Positions 26,201 through 37,683 of a DNA stretch of 64,000 bases are shown here, in pieces. The stretch lies in NCBI RefSeq assembly GCF_905475395.1, contig NC_058338.1:187001-251000 (forward strand). Direction: 5' to 3'. Under the pieces are notes generated by a model that had not been told where the DNA came from, ran no database searches, and worked only from the letters and a program-made list of their open reading frames with translations. The position numbers were made by a program, and so were the translations under genes. Position 1 is the first letter of the stretch; every line of letters starts with the position of its first letter. The DNA is from Chrysoperla carnea (taxonomy: Eukaryota > Arthropoda > Insecta > Neuroptera > Chrysopidae).

Positions 26201-26665
26201 AAAGAAGAAGAATCTATAGATACAGCAGCAGGTGATGATGATGATGACGATGATGATGTTAATAATAGTGGTCTTACATTATTTACACATCCACCACATA
26301 TAAATAAACAACAACAACAACAACAACAACATAATTTAATGAAGAACACAACAACAACAACATTAAATGAATTAAATACAACACAATTAAATGTTAATAA
26401 ACCAAATCGTCCAAGTTCATTAAATGTTAATAATATTAATAAACAACAACAACAACAACAACAACAGATAATTAGTATTGCTGGTGTACCAATAACAACA
26501 CCATCAGCAGCATTACCATTTAATTTTGATAGTTTAATGGAAGGTGGTACTGGTTTAACACCTGTATCTGGTCCATTATTACCAACAACAACAACAAATA
26601 ATAAAAATATTAATAATAATACTGATAATGATATTAATACTAATTCTAAATTAGTTAGTCTTTAA
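20229..26665 (+). CDS. kay: kayak, Fos-type bZIP transcription factor
   Basis: Insect Fos: dimerises with Jun as AP-1 in the nucleus and acts in JNK signalling, dorsal closure and wound healing. Isoform A exons: 20229-20432, 24236-24826 and 25868-26665, all phase 0, 530 residues. The shared second exon carries the insect Fos signatures '[20 protein letters not shown]' and '[11 protein letters not shown]'. The bZIP basic region '[18 protein letters not shown]' (about 239-256) ends that exon; the leucine zipper continues across the intron as '[20 protein letters not shown]' to 'LERH' (about 266-300). The tail has '[17 protein letters not shown]' and many Gln, Asn and Asp runs. An alternative first exon is at 24092-24169. 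The first intron is 3.8 kb; the zipper intron (24827-25867) contains a MITE and a LINE fragment. Confidence 0.93.
21780..21935 (+). repeat. 'GGGTTCCGTA' repeat family, partial copy
   Basis: Contains 'AATTTAATGGAGAGTGTTCT', then a diverged 'TTTTAGGTTCCGTAATGG', then 'TTTTTTAAATTTTGTAAATT'. This is the same order as in the better copies at 23210, 50600 and 63063. Confidence 0.6.
22505..22540 (+). repeat. (TGTAT)n microsatellite
   Basis: Six units or so of TGTAT in a row inside kayak intron 1. Confidence 0.85.
23210..23395 (+). repeat. 'GGGTTCCGTA' repeat family, good copy
   Basis: Starts 'CCCCCGAACTAAAAGCAGGC', then the 'GTCTGTCTGTGAAATTGTAG' block with 'ATGAACCGATTTTGATTTTG', then 'TTTAATGGCGAGTGTTTTTA' and 'AAGTTTAGGGTTCTGTACTT'. 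Similar sequences are common in several insect genomes. No coding capacity. Confidence 0.7.
24092..24169 (+). CDS. kay: kayak alternative first coding exon (isoform B)
   Basis: ATG followed by '[20 protein letters not shown]' and 'QQQIN'. The exon length (78) keeps phase 0 for joining to the shared exon at 24236, which would give a 488-residue isoform. The intron is only 66 bases and has a strong acceptor (TTTTTGTTATAG) but a weak donor (GTTAAT). The sequence just before the donor is a CAA repeat, so the exact border is uncertain. Alternative first exons are known for kayak in other insects; the specific match here is from memory. Confidence 0.65.
25172..25301. mobile_element. Short MITE with perfect 9-bp target duplication
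   Basis: Terminal inverted repeat 'ACAGAAAATGGTAATA' at the left and 'TATTACCATTTTCTGT' at the right, inner arms 'GATACTCTTTC'/'GAAAGAGTATC', flanked on both sides by the exact nine bases CATTTAATG. About 112 bp without the duplication, inside the kayak zipper intron. Nine-base duplications are typical of Mutator-like (MULE) and some Merlin transposons. Confidence 0.8.
25340..25642 (-). mobile_element. LINE ORF2 C-terminal fragment
   Basis: Read on the minus strand it encodes '[20 protein letters not shown]', a CxxC...H...C knuckle of the kind found near the C-terminus of R1/Jockey-type LINE ORF2 proteins, preceded and followed by no further ORF2 parts. It is a short dead fragment in the kayak zipper intron. 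A related piece lies at 41946-42110. Confidence 0.6.
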
Positions 26666-28830
26666 ATTAATTAATTTATCATCAATAATGTTAATAATAT
26701 TGATAATATTTATATTTGTAATTGTTAAATAATAATAATTAATAATAATAATAATATTATTATTAAAAATACAATACATAAAATAATTATATTTGTAATT
26801 TATAATACAATACAAAACAAAACAATATATTAAACAATCAATATAAATATAAATAAATAAAATAAAAGTTGACTTTTACTTTGACTTATTTTGATGGATT
26901 CGATCCTTAATAAATACAATCTAAATCTAAATAAATATATATTTATATTATATTCTTTTATTTTATTTTATTAAGTATTATTTTAATAAATAAAATCAAT
27001 AACAATAAATATTTTTATATGTAATTAAAGTTAAATAATAAATAAAAGACATAAGAAATATAATTTAACTTTATATTATATTATAATATTTAATTAAATA
27101 AATTATTATTATTATTAATAAAATAAGTATTGATTAAATAAATAAATAATTAATTAAGTATTATATTTGTATGTATTTATTAATAAAATTAAATATAATG
27201 TAATGTAAGTATGTAATCATTATTATAATTTTTGTATTTTATTTAATATATATTTGATTTATATATTTATTTATTATTGAACTTATTTATCTTTATATTA
27301 CCTATTCATTTTATTTTTAATCATTGATTTTGAATCTATTTTTTAATATTTCATAAAAATATTAGTACAGCTAGCTAGTTAGCTGTACTAATTATTTAAT
27401 TTACATCTAAACAAAGACGTCTACGTCTACATCTACCACACAAGTTCAAGTTCAAGTATAACAGAGTACATGCGTTAAGTAATGTATTTAAGAAAGAGTT
27501 GTTATAGATGTAGTTATATGAAATAAGTTTAAATATGTTTTACAATTAACTAAACAACACGTATGCATTCATTATACATATCTGTCTGTAAGACGTCTAA
27601 GTTAACGCATGTATTTAATTATATTTGTATGATAGATCTATGTCAAGATGTAAACTGAATACTAGGTACTAGTAGCTATACAAATAGGTTCATAATTATT
27701 ATAAAAAACAACTTAACTAAGTAGATAGTTATCTATTATCTGTTATCTGTTACAGTTGGTTACAGATACAGATTATATTTGATTCATGTTTTATATCAAT
27801 CAATCATGTGATGTGCATGTGATGATGGTGATAAGATTAAGATTAACATCTTTACTCCATACGTAAGTACAACTTTTATTTGAACACTTACAACAACTAA
27901 AATTCAATTAACAATTTTAAATCTTATTAATTAAATAATAAAGAATGTTCATGTGAGTTTAAGATACTTAAAGATAGGTAAATACTAAATGCAGATGCGT
28001 ATACATACACATCATTATAATAAACAAGTCATAGGTCTGGTGTAACTCTTTACATCCACATCAATCAAAAATTATACAAAAATTTTAAAAAAAAATATCA
28101 TATACGCTTCAATCAGTATCTCAACGAAGTCGATTTCGTTTGTTTTTCGCAAGATACCGGTCAGGAAATAATTTAAGAAAAATCTCGCTTGATTTAAAAC
28201 GACTCAACCTAATGTTATGATATTCTTTTCGGATCATATTTCTGTTAATACACTTCGATAGACACCTCAAAGATATCGATATCAATTTTTACTCGCGTGA
28301 TATCGACGAGGAAAAAAATGTATACGTACATATTACACACACACACTTCTTCTCCAAATTAGTGTTAATGCCTTGTTCTAGCTATGAAAAGTAAAGATAT
28401 TTTGAAAATTTCGATTTTGAAAATCGAATTCATTATAATAACTTGGTATAGTAGGGTATTAATACATAAATAATGATATCGATTTGATTTGAATTAAAAA
28501 TATTGAATAGTGTGTGTTATTAATTTGATTAATATTATGTATGACGCCATACATATATTTAAATAAAACGGTAAATAAAAGAACAAAATATAAAATAAAA
28601 CATATTTATTATAAACATATGTTATTTGTTTATTATTATTAACAGATCATACATATCTTAGTTACCTACAGACTATACAGACTACAATCTACAGACTACA
28701 GTTATATTTAATTAACTATATAATGATATTTATATAAATCTGTGTGTTATTAATTAATTAAATTAAATTGTGTATTGTGTTATATTTAATTAATTATATA
28801 TATTATATTATATTATATAAATATATAAAA
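26666..28830. other. Intergenic region downstream of kayak
   Basis: Very AT-rich; the kayak 3' UTR with AATAAA-type signals (for example near 26855) occupies the left part. No coding sequence, RNA gene or clear mobile element was recognised. GCTAGCTAGTTAGCTG near 27370 is a short palindrome. Confidence 0.5.
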
Positions 28831-30117
28831 ATGTTTTTATTATATATTAATAATAATAATAATATAAATATAAAATTATTATTTATATTTATTATGCAAT
28901 TCATATTTATTGGTAAGTAAATATAATATATAACTATATTATATTATATTTAAATTAAATTACATTACATTACAAATATTAATTATAATTATTATTAATT
29001 ATATAATAATGCATTAAAAATTATAAATCTATTTTATTTTAATATTTTTTATTTGATAATTAATGGACATGAATTATTATCAAAACTTTTCATTTGTTCT
29101 TCTAAATCAACATAACATAATAATAAAATTGAATTAAGTTGAGTAGAGTTGAGTGTAGGTATCTTAACTTATCTTCTGATTGATTATAATTAATTCAATA
29201 CTAATTAATTAATAACAATAAAAGTTATAATGATAATTTTGAGAAAGTGAAAGAAGGTATGAATTGAATATATTACATTAACATCAACACCTACTCATAA
29301 TTATTATTATTGCAAATATTTATGTTAGTTCGTTGATCAACATGTTACATTATATTATACATTTTACAGTTATTTAACACTACCTAGATGACCTCAAATA
29401 TAATTAATAAACTTCAACTTTAACTATAAGATATCAGATGTGTGTAATACATACATATAAAGTTTATTTATCTTTAAATAACATCTTTCTCTTAAAACTC
29501 TTCTTATATTTATTGATCATATTCTATTTATAAACATTAACAACATTATATATATTTAAAAATAATATTTATTTGTATAATTTTATTTATTTATTTGTAT
29601 TTTAGTTAATAGTTTGGATCAACATAATATCCATGATACATTTAATAATAATAATAATAAAGATGAATCAAATCAAAGAACAGCTACAGGATTACAATTA
29701 GGATTTTTAAAACGTATATTTACAACAAATATAAATACTGGTAGTGCTGGTAGTGGTAGTGGTACAGATGGTTTAAATAGTTTCTTTGGTCAACCATTTC
29801 CATCATCATATAATTTATTTGATGATAATACTAATTTAAAAGCTTCTAAATGTCCACTATGTGATTCATCTGTTTATAGTTATTGTAGTGATAAATTATT
29901 ACATGATGCATGTTGTTGTTTAAATCCATATGGTAAGTTATTATTATTTTTATTTAATTATATTAATTAATATTTTTTATTTTATTTTACAGAAGATCAA
30001 TTACCATATCAATGTCGTTTTGCTGATTGTAGCTTCTTACATGCTAATTCATGTCGTGAACATCGTTTAATTACACGATGTTGTTGTAATAATTTATATT
30101 TAGCAAAAAATAATTAA
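28831..30117 (+). CDS. Predicted secreted cysteine-rich protein, 177 residues
   Basis: I do not recognise a named gene. Exons 28831-28912, 29606-29932 and 29993-30117 join in phase from ATG to TAA. The first exon encodes a likely signal peptide: a short Asn-rich start, then 'IKLLFIFIMQFIFIG'. A low-complexity Asn/Ser/Gly middle follows ('TGSAGSGSGTDG'). The C-terminal half is a compact Cys domain: 'SKCPLCDSSVYSYCSDKLLH', 'DACCCLNPYEDQLPYQC', 'RFADCSFLHANSCREHRLIT', 'RCCCNN', that is 12 cysteines with two CCC triplets. Three properly phased introns and the sharp contrast between the conserved-looking domain and the loose linker argue for a real gene. Six disulfides in a secreted peptide or hormone-like protein is an inference; metal binding is the alternative. 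Confidence 0.75.
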
Positions 30118-30801
30118 ACAAACAATTCAATTATAACAAATTTATTTACAATTCTATTTTATTTTATTATATTTTTATTTATTTATTAATCATTCATTAT
30201 AAATTATATCTAATATAGGTTTATTATTTTATAAATAATTAATAAATAGGTTTATTATTTTATTAAATTGATTAATTGTTTTAAAATATTTATTTGAAAT
30301 TTAATTTATTATCAATTATTCTTTTTATTTGTTTTTCCTATTATTGTCACTTTTACAAAACTAATTTCACCAAAAATTATGAAAATTTTTAACATTTGTA
30401 TTAGGAGAATATAAGTTGACAAGGGAAATAGTAGTACCTGATAGGGAAATGGTAAGTAAGTGTTTTCACCCTAAAAACCTTTTTCTTTTTTCTGGTATTA
30501 ATTAATTAGTATAAAACTTTTAACTATTTGTTCGTTTCGTTTCGTTTCGTTCCATTTACATAGCGAATTATTTGCACCTTATGTGCAAATAAACAAGAAA
30601 ATGAAAATCTTTTTGTGAAAATCTTAGTGTACTAACCTGGCATTAAATTCTCCTAATACAAATTGAAGAAAATTGAAGTAATTTTGGCCAAAAAACACAA
30701 AAAAAAGAGAAAAAATCCATCAATTTTTAAACAAAATTTTCCATTTTCACGAATTTTCCGGAAATTTTTCATCGATGTTATTTGGAAAAAGTAAATAGTA
30801 A

Positions 30802-30880
30802 AATACTATGACTTGTGCTCCACTCCACAAGTCATAGTAAAATACTATGACTTGTGCTCCACTCCACAAGTCATAGTAAA
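30802..30880. repeat. Tandemly doubled hairpin
   Basis: ACTATGACTTGTG, a short loop CTCCACTC and CACAAGTCATAGT form a perfect 13-bp stem. The whole 39-base unit is present twice in direct tandem, within the MITE array. It is absent from the other array units. Confidence 0.85.
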
Positions 30881-31656
30881 ATTGATTTTTCCAATCCTTT
30901 CTTCTTTATTATGAAAATTTTTAACATTTGTATTAGGAGAATATAAGTTAAAAAGGAAAATAGTAGTACCTGATAGGGAAATGGTAAGTAAGTGTTTTCA
31001 CCCTAAAAACCTTTTTCTTTTTTCTTTTTTCTAGTAATAATTAATTAGTATAAAACTTTTAATTATTTGTTCGTTTCGTTTCGTTCCATTTACATAGCGA
31101 ATTATTTGCACCTTATGTGCAAATAAAAATGAAAATGAAAATCTTTTTGCTGAAAATCTTAGTGTACTAACCTGGCATTATATTCTCCTAATACAAATTG
31201 AAGAAAATTGAAGTAATTTTGAGCAAAAAACACAAAAAAATGAGAAAAAATCCATCAATTTTTAAACAAAATTTTCCATTTTCACGAATTTCCCGGAAAT
31301 TTTTCATCGATGTTATTTGGAAAAACATTCTAAGCAAGAACTAAAGAAGCTGCTCAAAATTTTCGTCCTTTTTGCCCTAAAACCAACCGTTTTCGAGATA
31401 TAGGCAATTTTCCATTTTCGCATGTCACTTTTTCAAAACTAATTTCACCAAAAATTATGAAAATTTTTAACATTTGTATTAGGAGAATATAAGTTACAAG
31501 GGAAAAAGTATTACCTGATAGGGAAATGGTAAGTAAGTGTTTTCACCCTAAAAACCTTTTTCTTTTTTCTTTTTTCTGGTATTAATTAATTAGTATAAAA
31601 CTTTTAATTATTTGTTCGTTTCGTTTCGTTCCATTTACATAAAATTCCATTTACAT

Positions 31657-32418
31657 AAAAATTATTATATTTGTATTTAATGTAAATAATTATTAATAAA
31701 AAAATATATTTATTATTTTTAAATTTGTACCAGTTAACAAAAAAAAATGAAGTATAAATATTAAAAATCATTTCTATTAACAAACTTAAGATTTATTTAA
31801 TTTGATGCATTGAAAACAATGTAAATTATCATATCAAACTAGTAGTGCCATCTATAGAAAACATATTGAACTAAACATAATTACAAAAGCAGAGCCATCT
31901 ATGGCAAATAGTTTGAACTATTTATTAATTGCGACAGTAATGCCATCTATGACAAATAGTTTGAACTAACATGATCCGACTATAGTGACATCTATGGGTA
32001 ATATTTTGAACTAACTGTAAATGACGGTGGTGCCATCTTTGGTGAATATTTTGAACTAGTAGTTAATAAATAGTTCAAACTATTTGTCATAGATGGCTCT
32101 GCTTGTGTTATGTTTAGTTCAATATGTTTTCTATAGATGGCCCTACTAGTTTCATTTGATAACTTACATACATTGTTTTCAATGCATCAAATTAAATAAA
32201 TCTTAAGTTTGTTAATAGAAATGATTTTTAATATTTATACTTCATTTTTTTTTGTTAACTGGTATAAATTTAAAAATAATAAATATATTTATTTATTTAT
32301 TAATTAATTATTAATTACATTAAATACAAATATAATAATTTTTATTAAATTATCTTCTGGTGTTGTTTAATAAAATAAATTTTAAAGATTCAAGTTATTG
32401 TATTGGATTTAAATATTT
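31657..32418. mobile_element. Fold-back element, copy 2 (both arms)
   Basis: Left arm starts 'AAAATTATTATATTTGTATT' and passes through 'TTTGTACCAGTTAACAAAAA' to the '...ATCTATGGCAAATAGTTTGAA' zone; the right arm is its mirror, ending at about 32344, each arm roughly 270 bp. Between them are further GCCATCTATG..AATA.TTTGAACTA modules. The shared right flank runs on to about 32418 exactly as in copy 1 at 3993-4616. Confidence 0.7.
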
Positions 32419-33877
32419 GTATTGAATATAAGTTCCAAGGGAAATAGTAGTACCTGATATGCTAAGTAAGTGTTTTCACCCTAAAAACCTTATTCTTTTT
32501 TCTGGTATTAATTAGTATAAAACTATTTGTTCGTTTCATTTAATTTACATAGCGAATTATTTGCACCTTATGTGCAAATAAAAAAGAAAATGAAAATCTT
32601 TTTATGAAAACCTTAGTGTACTAACCTGGCATTATATTCTCCTAATACAAATCGAAGAAAATTGAAGTAATTTTGGCCAAAAAATAAAAAATGGGAAAAA
32701 ATCATTCAATTTTTAAACAAAATTTCCCATTTTCACGAATTTTCCGGAAATTTTTCATCGATGTTATTTGAAAAATTATTCGAAGCAAGAGCTGCAGGAG
32801 ATGCTCAAAATTTTCGTCCTTTTTGCTCTAGGACCAACCGTTTTCGAGATATAGCTAATTTTACATTTAAATTTCTCACTTTTTAAATACTAATTCAGTC
32901 ATTAATTATTAAATTTTCCTACATTTTTGTCAGGAGAATATTATTTTAGAAAATTTAATTTGAAAATTTTAATTTTGGTTGAATAAGTATTTCAAAAGTG
33001 ATATGTGAAAATGGAAAATTGGCTATACCTTAAGAACGGTTGGTTTTAGGGCATGGGTATAGGTACAGGGTGGCTACGAGTACGAGTTACGGTAACTATG
33101 AGGAGGTCACTTGAGTATTTATCAGTGTTGGTTGTCTTGAATTATAAAAATGGAAGCTAAGTAAAAAAGAGGTTATATTGTAATTACATAAAGATGAACA
33201 TGGATGTAATAAATAGACTAAAAGGTATAAAATAAAATAAATAATTAATATAAATGTGTTGTAATCATTATTTTGGTATATATTTTTATTTTTTAAAATA
33301 TCAAAACAATTGTTTGTTTATGTTTTACTGAGAAATACCTACAAATATAAATATCAAATGTTGTTGTTTATTAATTAATTATAATTAATAATGATAATAA
33401 TTAATGATTAGTTTCTAGTAGCAGCGTATACATTCATTAAATTAATTCAATAATAATTAATTTAATTTTAATTAAATTAAGTAATCAAATAATAATTATT
33501 ATTTTAAGAAGTAAATAAGAGTAGATAAATAAAATAAATAAATAGTAATGGAAGTAATATAATAAAAAGAGAGAGAGTAAATATAAAAATAATAATTAAA
33601 TGTCGATAATTAAAACTAAGTTTAAATTATCATCAGTCTGTCATCTGCCAGCAGTCATTATTATCAGTCTAAATATTATTAAAATTAATAATAATAGTAA
33701 ATAATTAATTAATTTTATTATCTTAAACTTATTTACTTCTTGTTGATGTTAATAATAAGTTATTGTTAATGTTAATATTAATATTAATGTTCTGTTCTAA
33801 ACATAGGAAGACTTTATTTTACTTTAATTAATAATTATTCATCAAATTGAGTGTGATTCATCCATTTAGTATAAGAA

Positions 33878-33906
33878 ACGGTACAGTACGGTACCGTACG
33901 GTACGT
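33878..33906. repeat. GGTACC/GTAC palindrome
   Basis: 'GTACGGTACCGTAC' is a perfect 14-bp palindrome inside a longer imperfect one. It is flanked by two copies of a TTTAGTAT/ATTCATCCA block. Confidence 0.6.
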
Positions 33907-36900
33907 ATTTAGTATATTCATCCATCTGAGATGATTAACATATTTTTTATGGAATTTTATTGATTTCTATATCGAGTGTGAAGTGTTCAAAACTATTTGA
34001 TAGAAGAAGGAAGAGGAGGAGGACACCCTGTATATAATTGTGTGTTATGTTTATTTGTAATAAAGTACTTAAGAGTAGTTATATTAATTTATCTTATACC
34101 GTTTTGTTTTGATGAATCTTAGATAGATAGATGGCATGGCATGGCAGTGTAGTAATAATTAAATTGATAATTTTATAAATTAATAAATGCAAATTAATTA
34201 AATGAATATTAAGAACAGTAACAATAATATAATATCAATAAACAATAACTAGTAATATTAATAATAATTAAATCATTTAAATTGGAATGAAATGATAACA
34301 ATTAATTAATAATAATAATTAATTGTTGTTTTGGCACCTCTTACATACAAACATTCATTCAAACAAACATACATAACATACATACATATTAAATTAATTT
34401 TAAAATAATAATAATAATAATAAAACAATTAATATTAGTATTTAGTTGGATTTACATACATACAATAAATATTATTTATTAATATCAATCAATCAATCAA
34501 TCAATATTATTTATTAAATCAGATCTGTTTATTTTTTATTATTTTTGAATATTATTTAAATTAAAATAATCACAAAACATTTTATTTTATTAAATAAAAT
34601 AAATATTATTATAGTAGTTATAAATAATTAATAATGAGAGAGTATTTTATTATAAATATTTAAGACCATAAGAACCATAGAGTGGTATATTTGTATTTTT
34701 TTTTCAATATTGACCTTTGTATTGGAATTTGCTCTAAACGGTCAAAGTAATAGCGCTATAATGACATAACTTGTTCAATAGATTACAGCATTTATCTATT
34801 TTTAAAACATAAAAAGTTTGATAGCGTGAGTTCATTCTTTTTACAATTGGACCACTTTGGTTTTCATGACCTTAATTATTATGATGATAAAATTAATAAA
34901 TAATATTAATTAATTAATTAATTATATAGTGAGTGTGAGTATGAATGAAAGATAATATTAATAAAAGTTTTATTATAATGAACTTTTAGTTATTTCCACA
35001 AGTCAACTTTTCTTTTTTTTTTTAAATCAAGTTTCAATAAGCACATAACCAAATTAAAAATCTCACCCTGTATAATATTTAATACTTAATACTATTATAT
35101 TTATATGCAACCAACTAAACACATAAATTTAATTTTAAATAGGAACAACAAATAAATTTATTATAATTTTAATTGAACACAAATTAATAAATATTATTGT
35201 AATTGAATTGAATTGGAATGTTTATTATTAATAAGTAATTAAATTATTTGAATTGTAATTAATATTAATATTAATATTAATTATGTGTGACTAGAATTAA
35301 TTAATTAATTATTTAATTTTATTTATAATAGATTTAGTAGAATATCATCCATCGAATTATAATTAATAAATTTAAAATTGATTTGAATCTATTCTATTGA
35401 ATTTTAATAGTAATCAACTAAATCTATTTTTAAATAAATATTAAATTTAGTTATTAATCAATCAAATAATTAATTAATGTATTCAAATATACAGGTCAGG
35501 TCTGTACGCATCAATTATAATTATATATAATTCAAAAGTGTGGTCCAAACTTTTGTTATAAATATGATATCCAATCACTATTTTTCAATAAAAATAAATT
35601 TATTCTACAAAGTACAGAAAAAAACTTGTCCAAAACTTTGAACACACAGTTTGATGAGCTCTACACCGCGTTGTACATTGAACGAGGACTAAACTGATTT
35701 AAGATATGTTTTGAGACAACGCAAGGTTAAAAAGAAGCGTGCATTCGTCGATGTTGTCACAATCAAATGTCAAAATTGTAGAGCAGTGTCAGTATGATCA
35801 GACTAGCACTGTATTTTTATTGTAACAAGATCTTCAGATATATAAATTAAATTGTTCCATCTTGTTTGTATAAAAGACATTTATAACATTCTAAATCTAT
35901 ATTCGTCTGTTCATCCACCTTCACAGTCTTATAGGGACACTCTGTATATAAATTAAATTATATTATAAATATAAATATTAATTAATTAATTAATATTGAT
36001 ATATAATTACAATTCAAACATTTTAATATTAATATTATTGTTGTTGTAATAATTTAATTTAATTTGTGTATTAAAATTGTATATTTATTAAATCCTAAAC
36101 TTATAAATCAAATCAAATCAAATCAAATGAAATCAATTAAATTATTATCATTATATAATTATTAATTAATAATTATTTATAATGAATGAATGACTTGTTG
36201 TTTGTTGTAGTATTTAATTAAAAATAATAAAACACGCACATTACATTTTAAAAGAATAATAAAAATAATATCTTACAGTTATAATTAAAATAATAAACGA
36301 GTATTTATAAATCAATGTAATGTAATGTATTATTGTTTTGTTTTGTTTTGTATTGTTTGTTGCTTTTATTTATTTTAATTAAAAATAATACTGATAGATA
36401 AAAAAGTAATAGAATTTAAAGAGTTTTAGAGTTGATAAAAGTAACCATAATAATAATAATAATAATATTAAAAATAATAAACAAAATGAAGCGTAATCAG
36501 TAATATCTAATTAATTATTAATTTTAATTAATATAAGAGTTAATTAAGTACAAAAGTTATTTTATTTTATTATTTTTATCAAACACTAAAATTATATTGA
36601 ATCAATCATTTTAAAAACCTTTTAAGTCATATCTTTTTTAATTTCAACTAGTTTTTTAAGGAGTAGCTCAAAGTTCTTTTAAAATATTTTAAAAGTTTTA
36701 TTATGAGTATTATATTTTGTTATTCTTCAACTACTTTTAAGAAACCAATTTTAGTTAAAAAAAAAGCATCTTGGAAAACAATTTGACTGAATAAATTTTT
36801 GAAATGACCACCAATTCAATTAAATGTAAACAAACAAACAAACAAACAAACAATACAAATACACAAAACTAATTAATTATGTTGTGTAGCTGTTAATTAT

Positions 36901-37683
36901 TGTAATTGTATATTAAATGATAGTACAGAATGAGAAGGGGTAGGAGGAAGGAAAATTACAATTAAACTATTTATTAAAGATGTTCTCTTATCTTGATAAT
37001 GTTATAAAATTGTTTAATTATTAAATAGAATACAAATTTAATAATTTTTTTTTATCCAACTGAGCAACACAAAGGAATGGTAATGTATATGTGTTTGTGT
37101 TCCTATGTGGCACACTAGAAGGGAAACGTGTCAACCGATTTTGATACTTCTAATGTCAATCGCTTTCTCTTAACATTACAAGTGTTACTAAAGATATGGC
37201 AGTAATTAAAATATAATATGGCATCCAACAGACGCCATATTATAAAAAATAAATAATGCATTGTGTGTTTCTTATTTCTTAACGTAGTTATACTCTTCTT
37301 CATCCTCCCCCCTGCACCACCATTCAATTGTAAATTGTATTAAGTAATAAAAATAAAATAAAAAATAGTTTTTTGATAGACAAATACGATAAAAAAATGA
37401 ATAAAAAAAACTGTACCTTGTCCTAATCACAATCCAATCAATATCTTATTAATTATTAATAATTATTATGTTCTTGACTTGTTGTTGTTGTTGTTGTTGT
37501 TTAGAGAGCAGAACTTAGAACTGTTGAGCTTCTAGTTGTAGTAAAGTAAAGTAAGTAGAGCTTGTTCCTTCCTTTTTAGTAGTAGCTCAACAGAATCAAA
37601 TCAACTTAAAAACACTGTTTAATGTTTAATGTTAATGTAATAAATGTTACTTAACTTACTTTTTATTTTGACTTTTTTATTTA

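Larger units (their letters stand above)
30337..32945. mobile_element. Array of 'TTCTCCTAATACAAAT' MITE units
   Basis: The motif ATTTGTATTAGGAGAATATA appears at about 30394, 30925 and 31471, and its inverted form at about 30647, 31181 and 32635, so head and tail ends alternate with a period near 530-550. Between them lie the same blocks each time: 'GGGAAATAGTAGTACCTGAT', 'AAGTGTTTTCACCCTAAAAA', a (GTTTC)n stretch, the hairpin 'ATTTGCACCTTATGTGCAAA', 'CTTAGTGTACTAACCTGGCA', and on the other side 'TTTTCATCGATGTTATTTGG' and 'CCAACCGTTTTCGAGATATA'. The array is interrupted by the fold-back element at 31657-32418. No coding capacity. Confidence 0.7.
30118..37683. other. Long intergenic region with a repeat array
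   Basis: Left third (30337-32945) is an array of related transposon units with a fold-back element inside. From about 32946 to 37683 the DNA is very AT-rich with simple repeats such as (CAAA)n near 36833, TTAATTAATTAA runs, and a GTAC palindrome (33878-33906). A more mixed segment at 35540-35940 and another at 37080-37320 show no family I know. No coding sequence supported. Confidence 0.5.

Noticed and set aside
37115-37327. 70-codon minus-strand frame
   Set aside because: Contains a hairpin (AATATGGC...GCCATATT) and no domain; likely chance in mixed-composition DNA.
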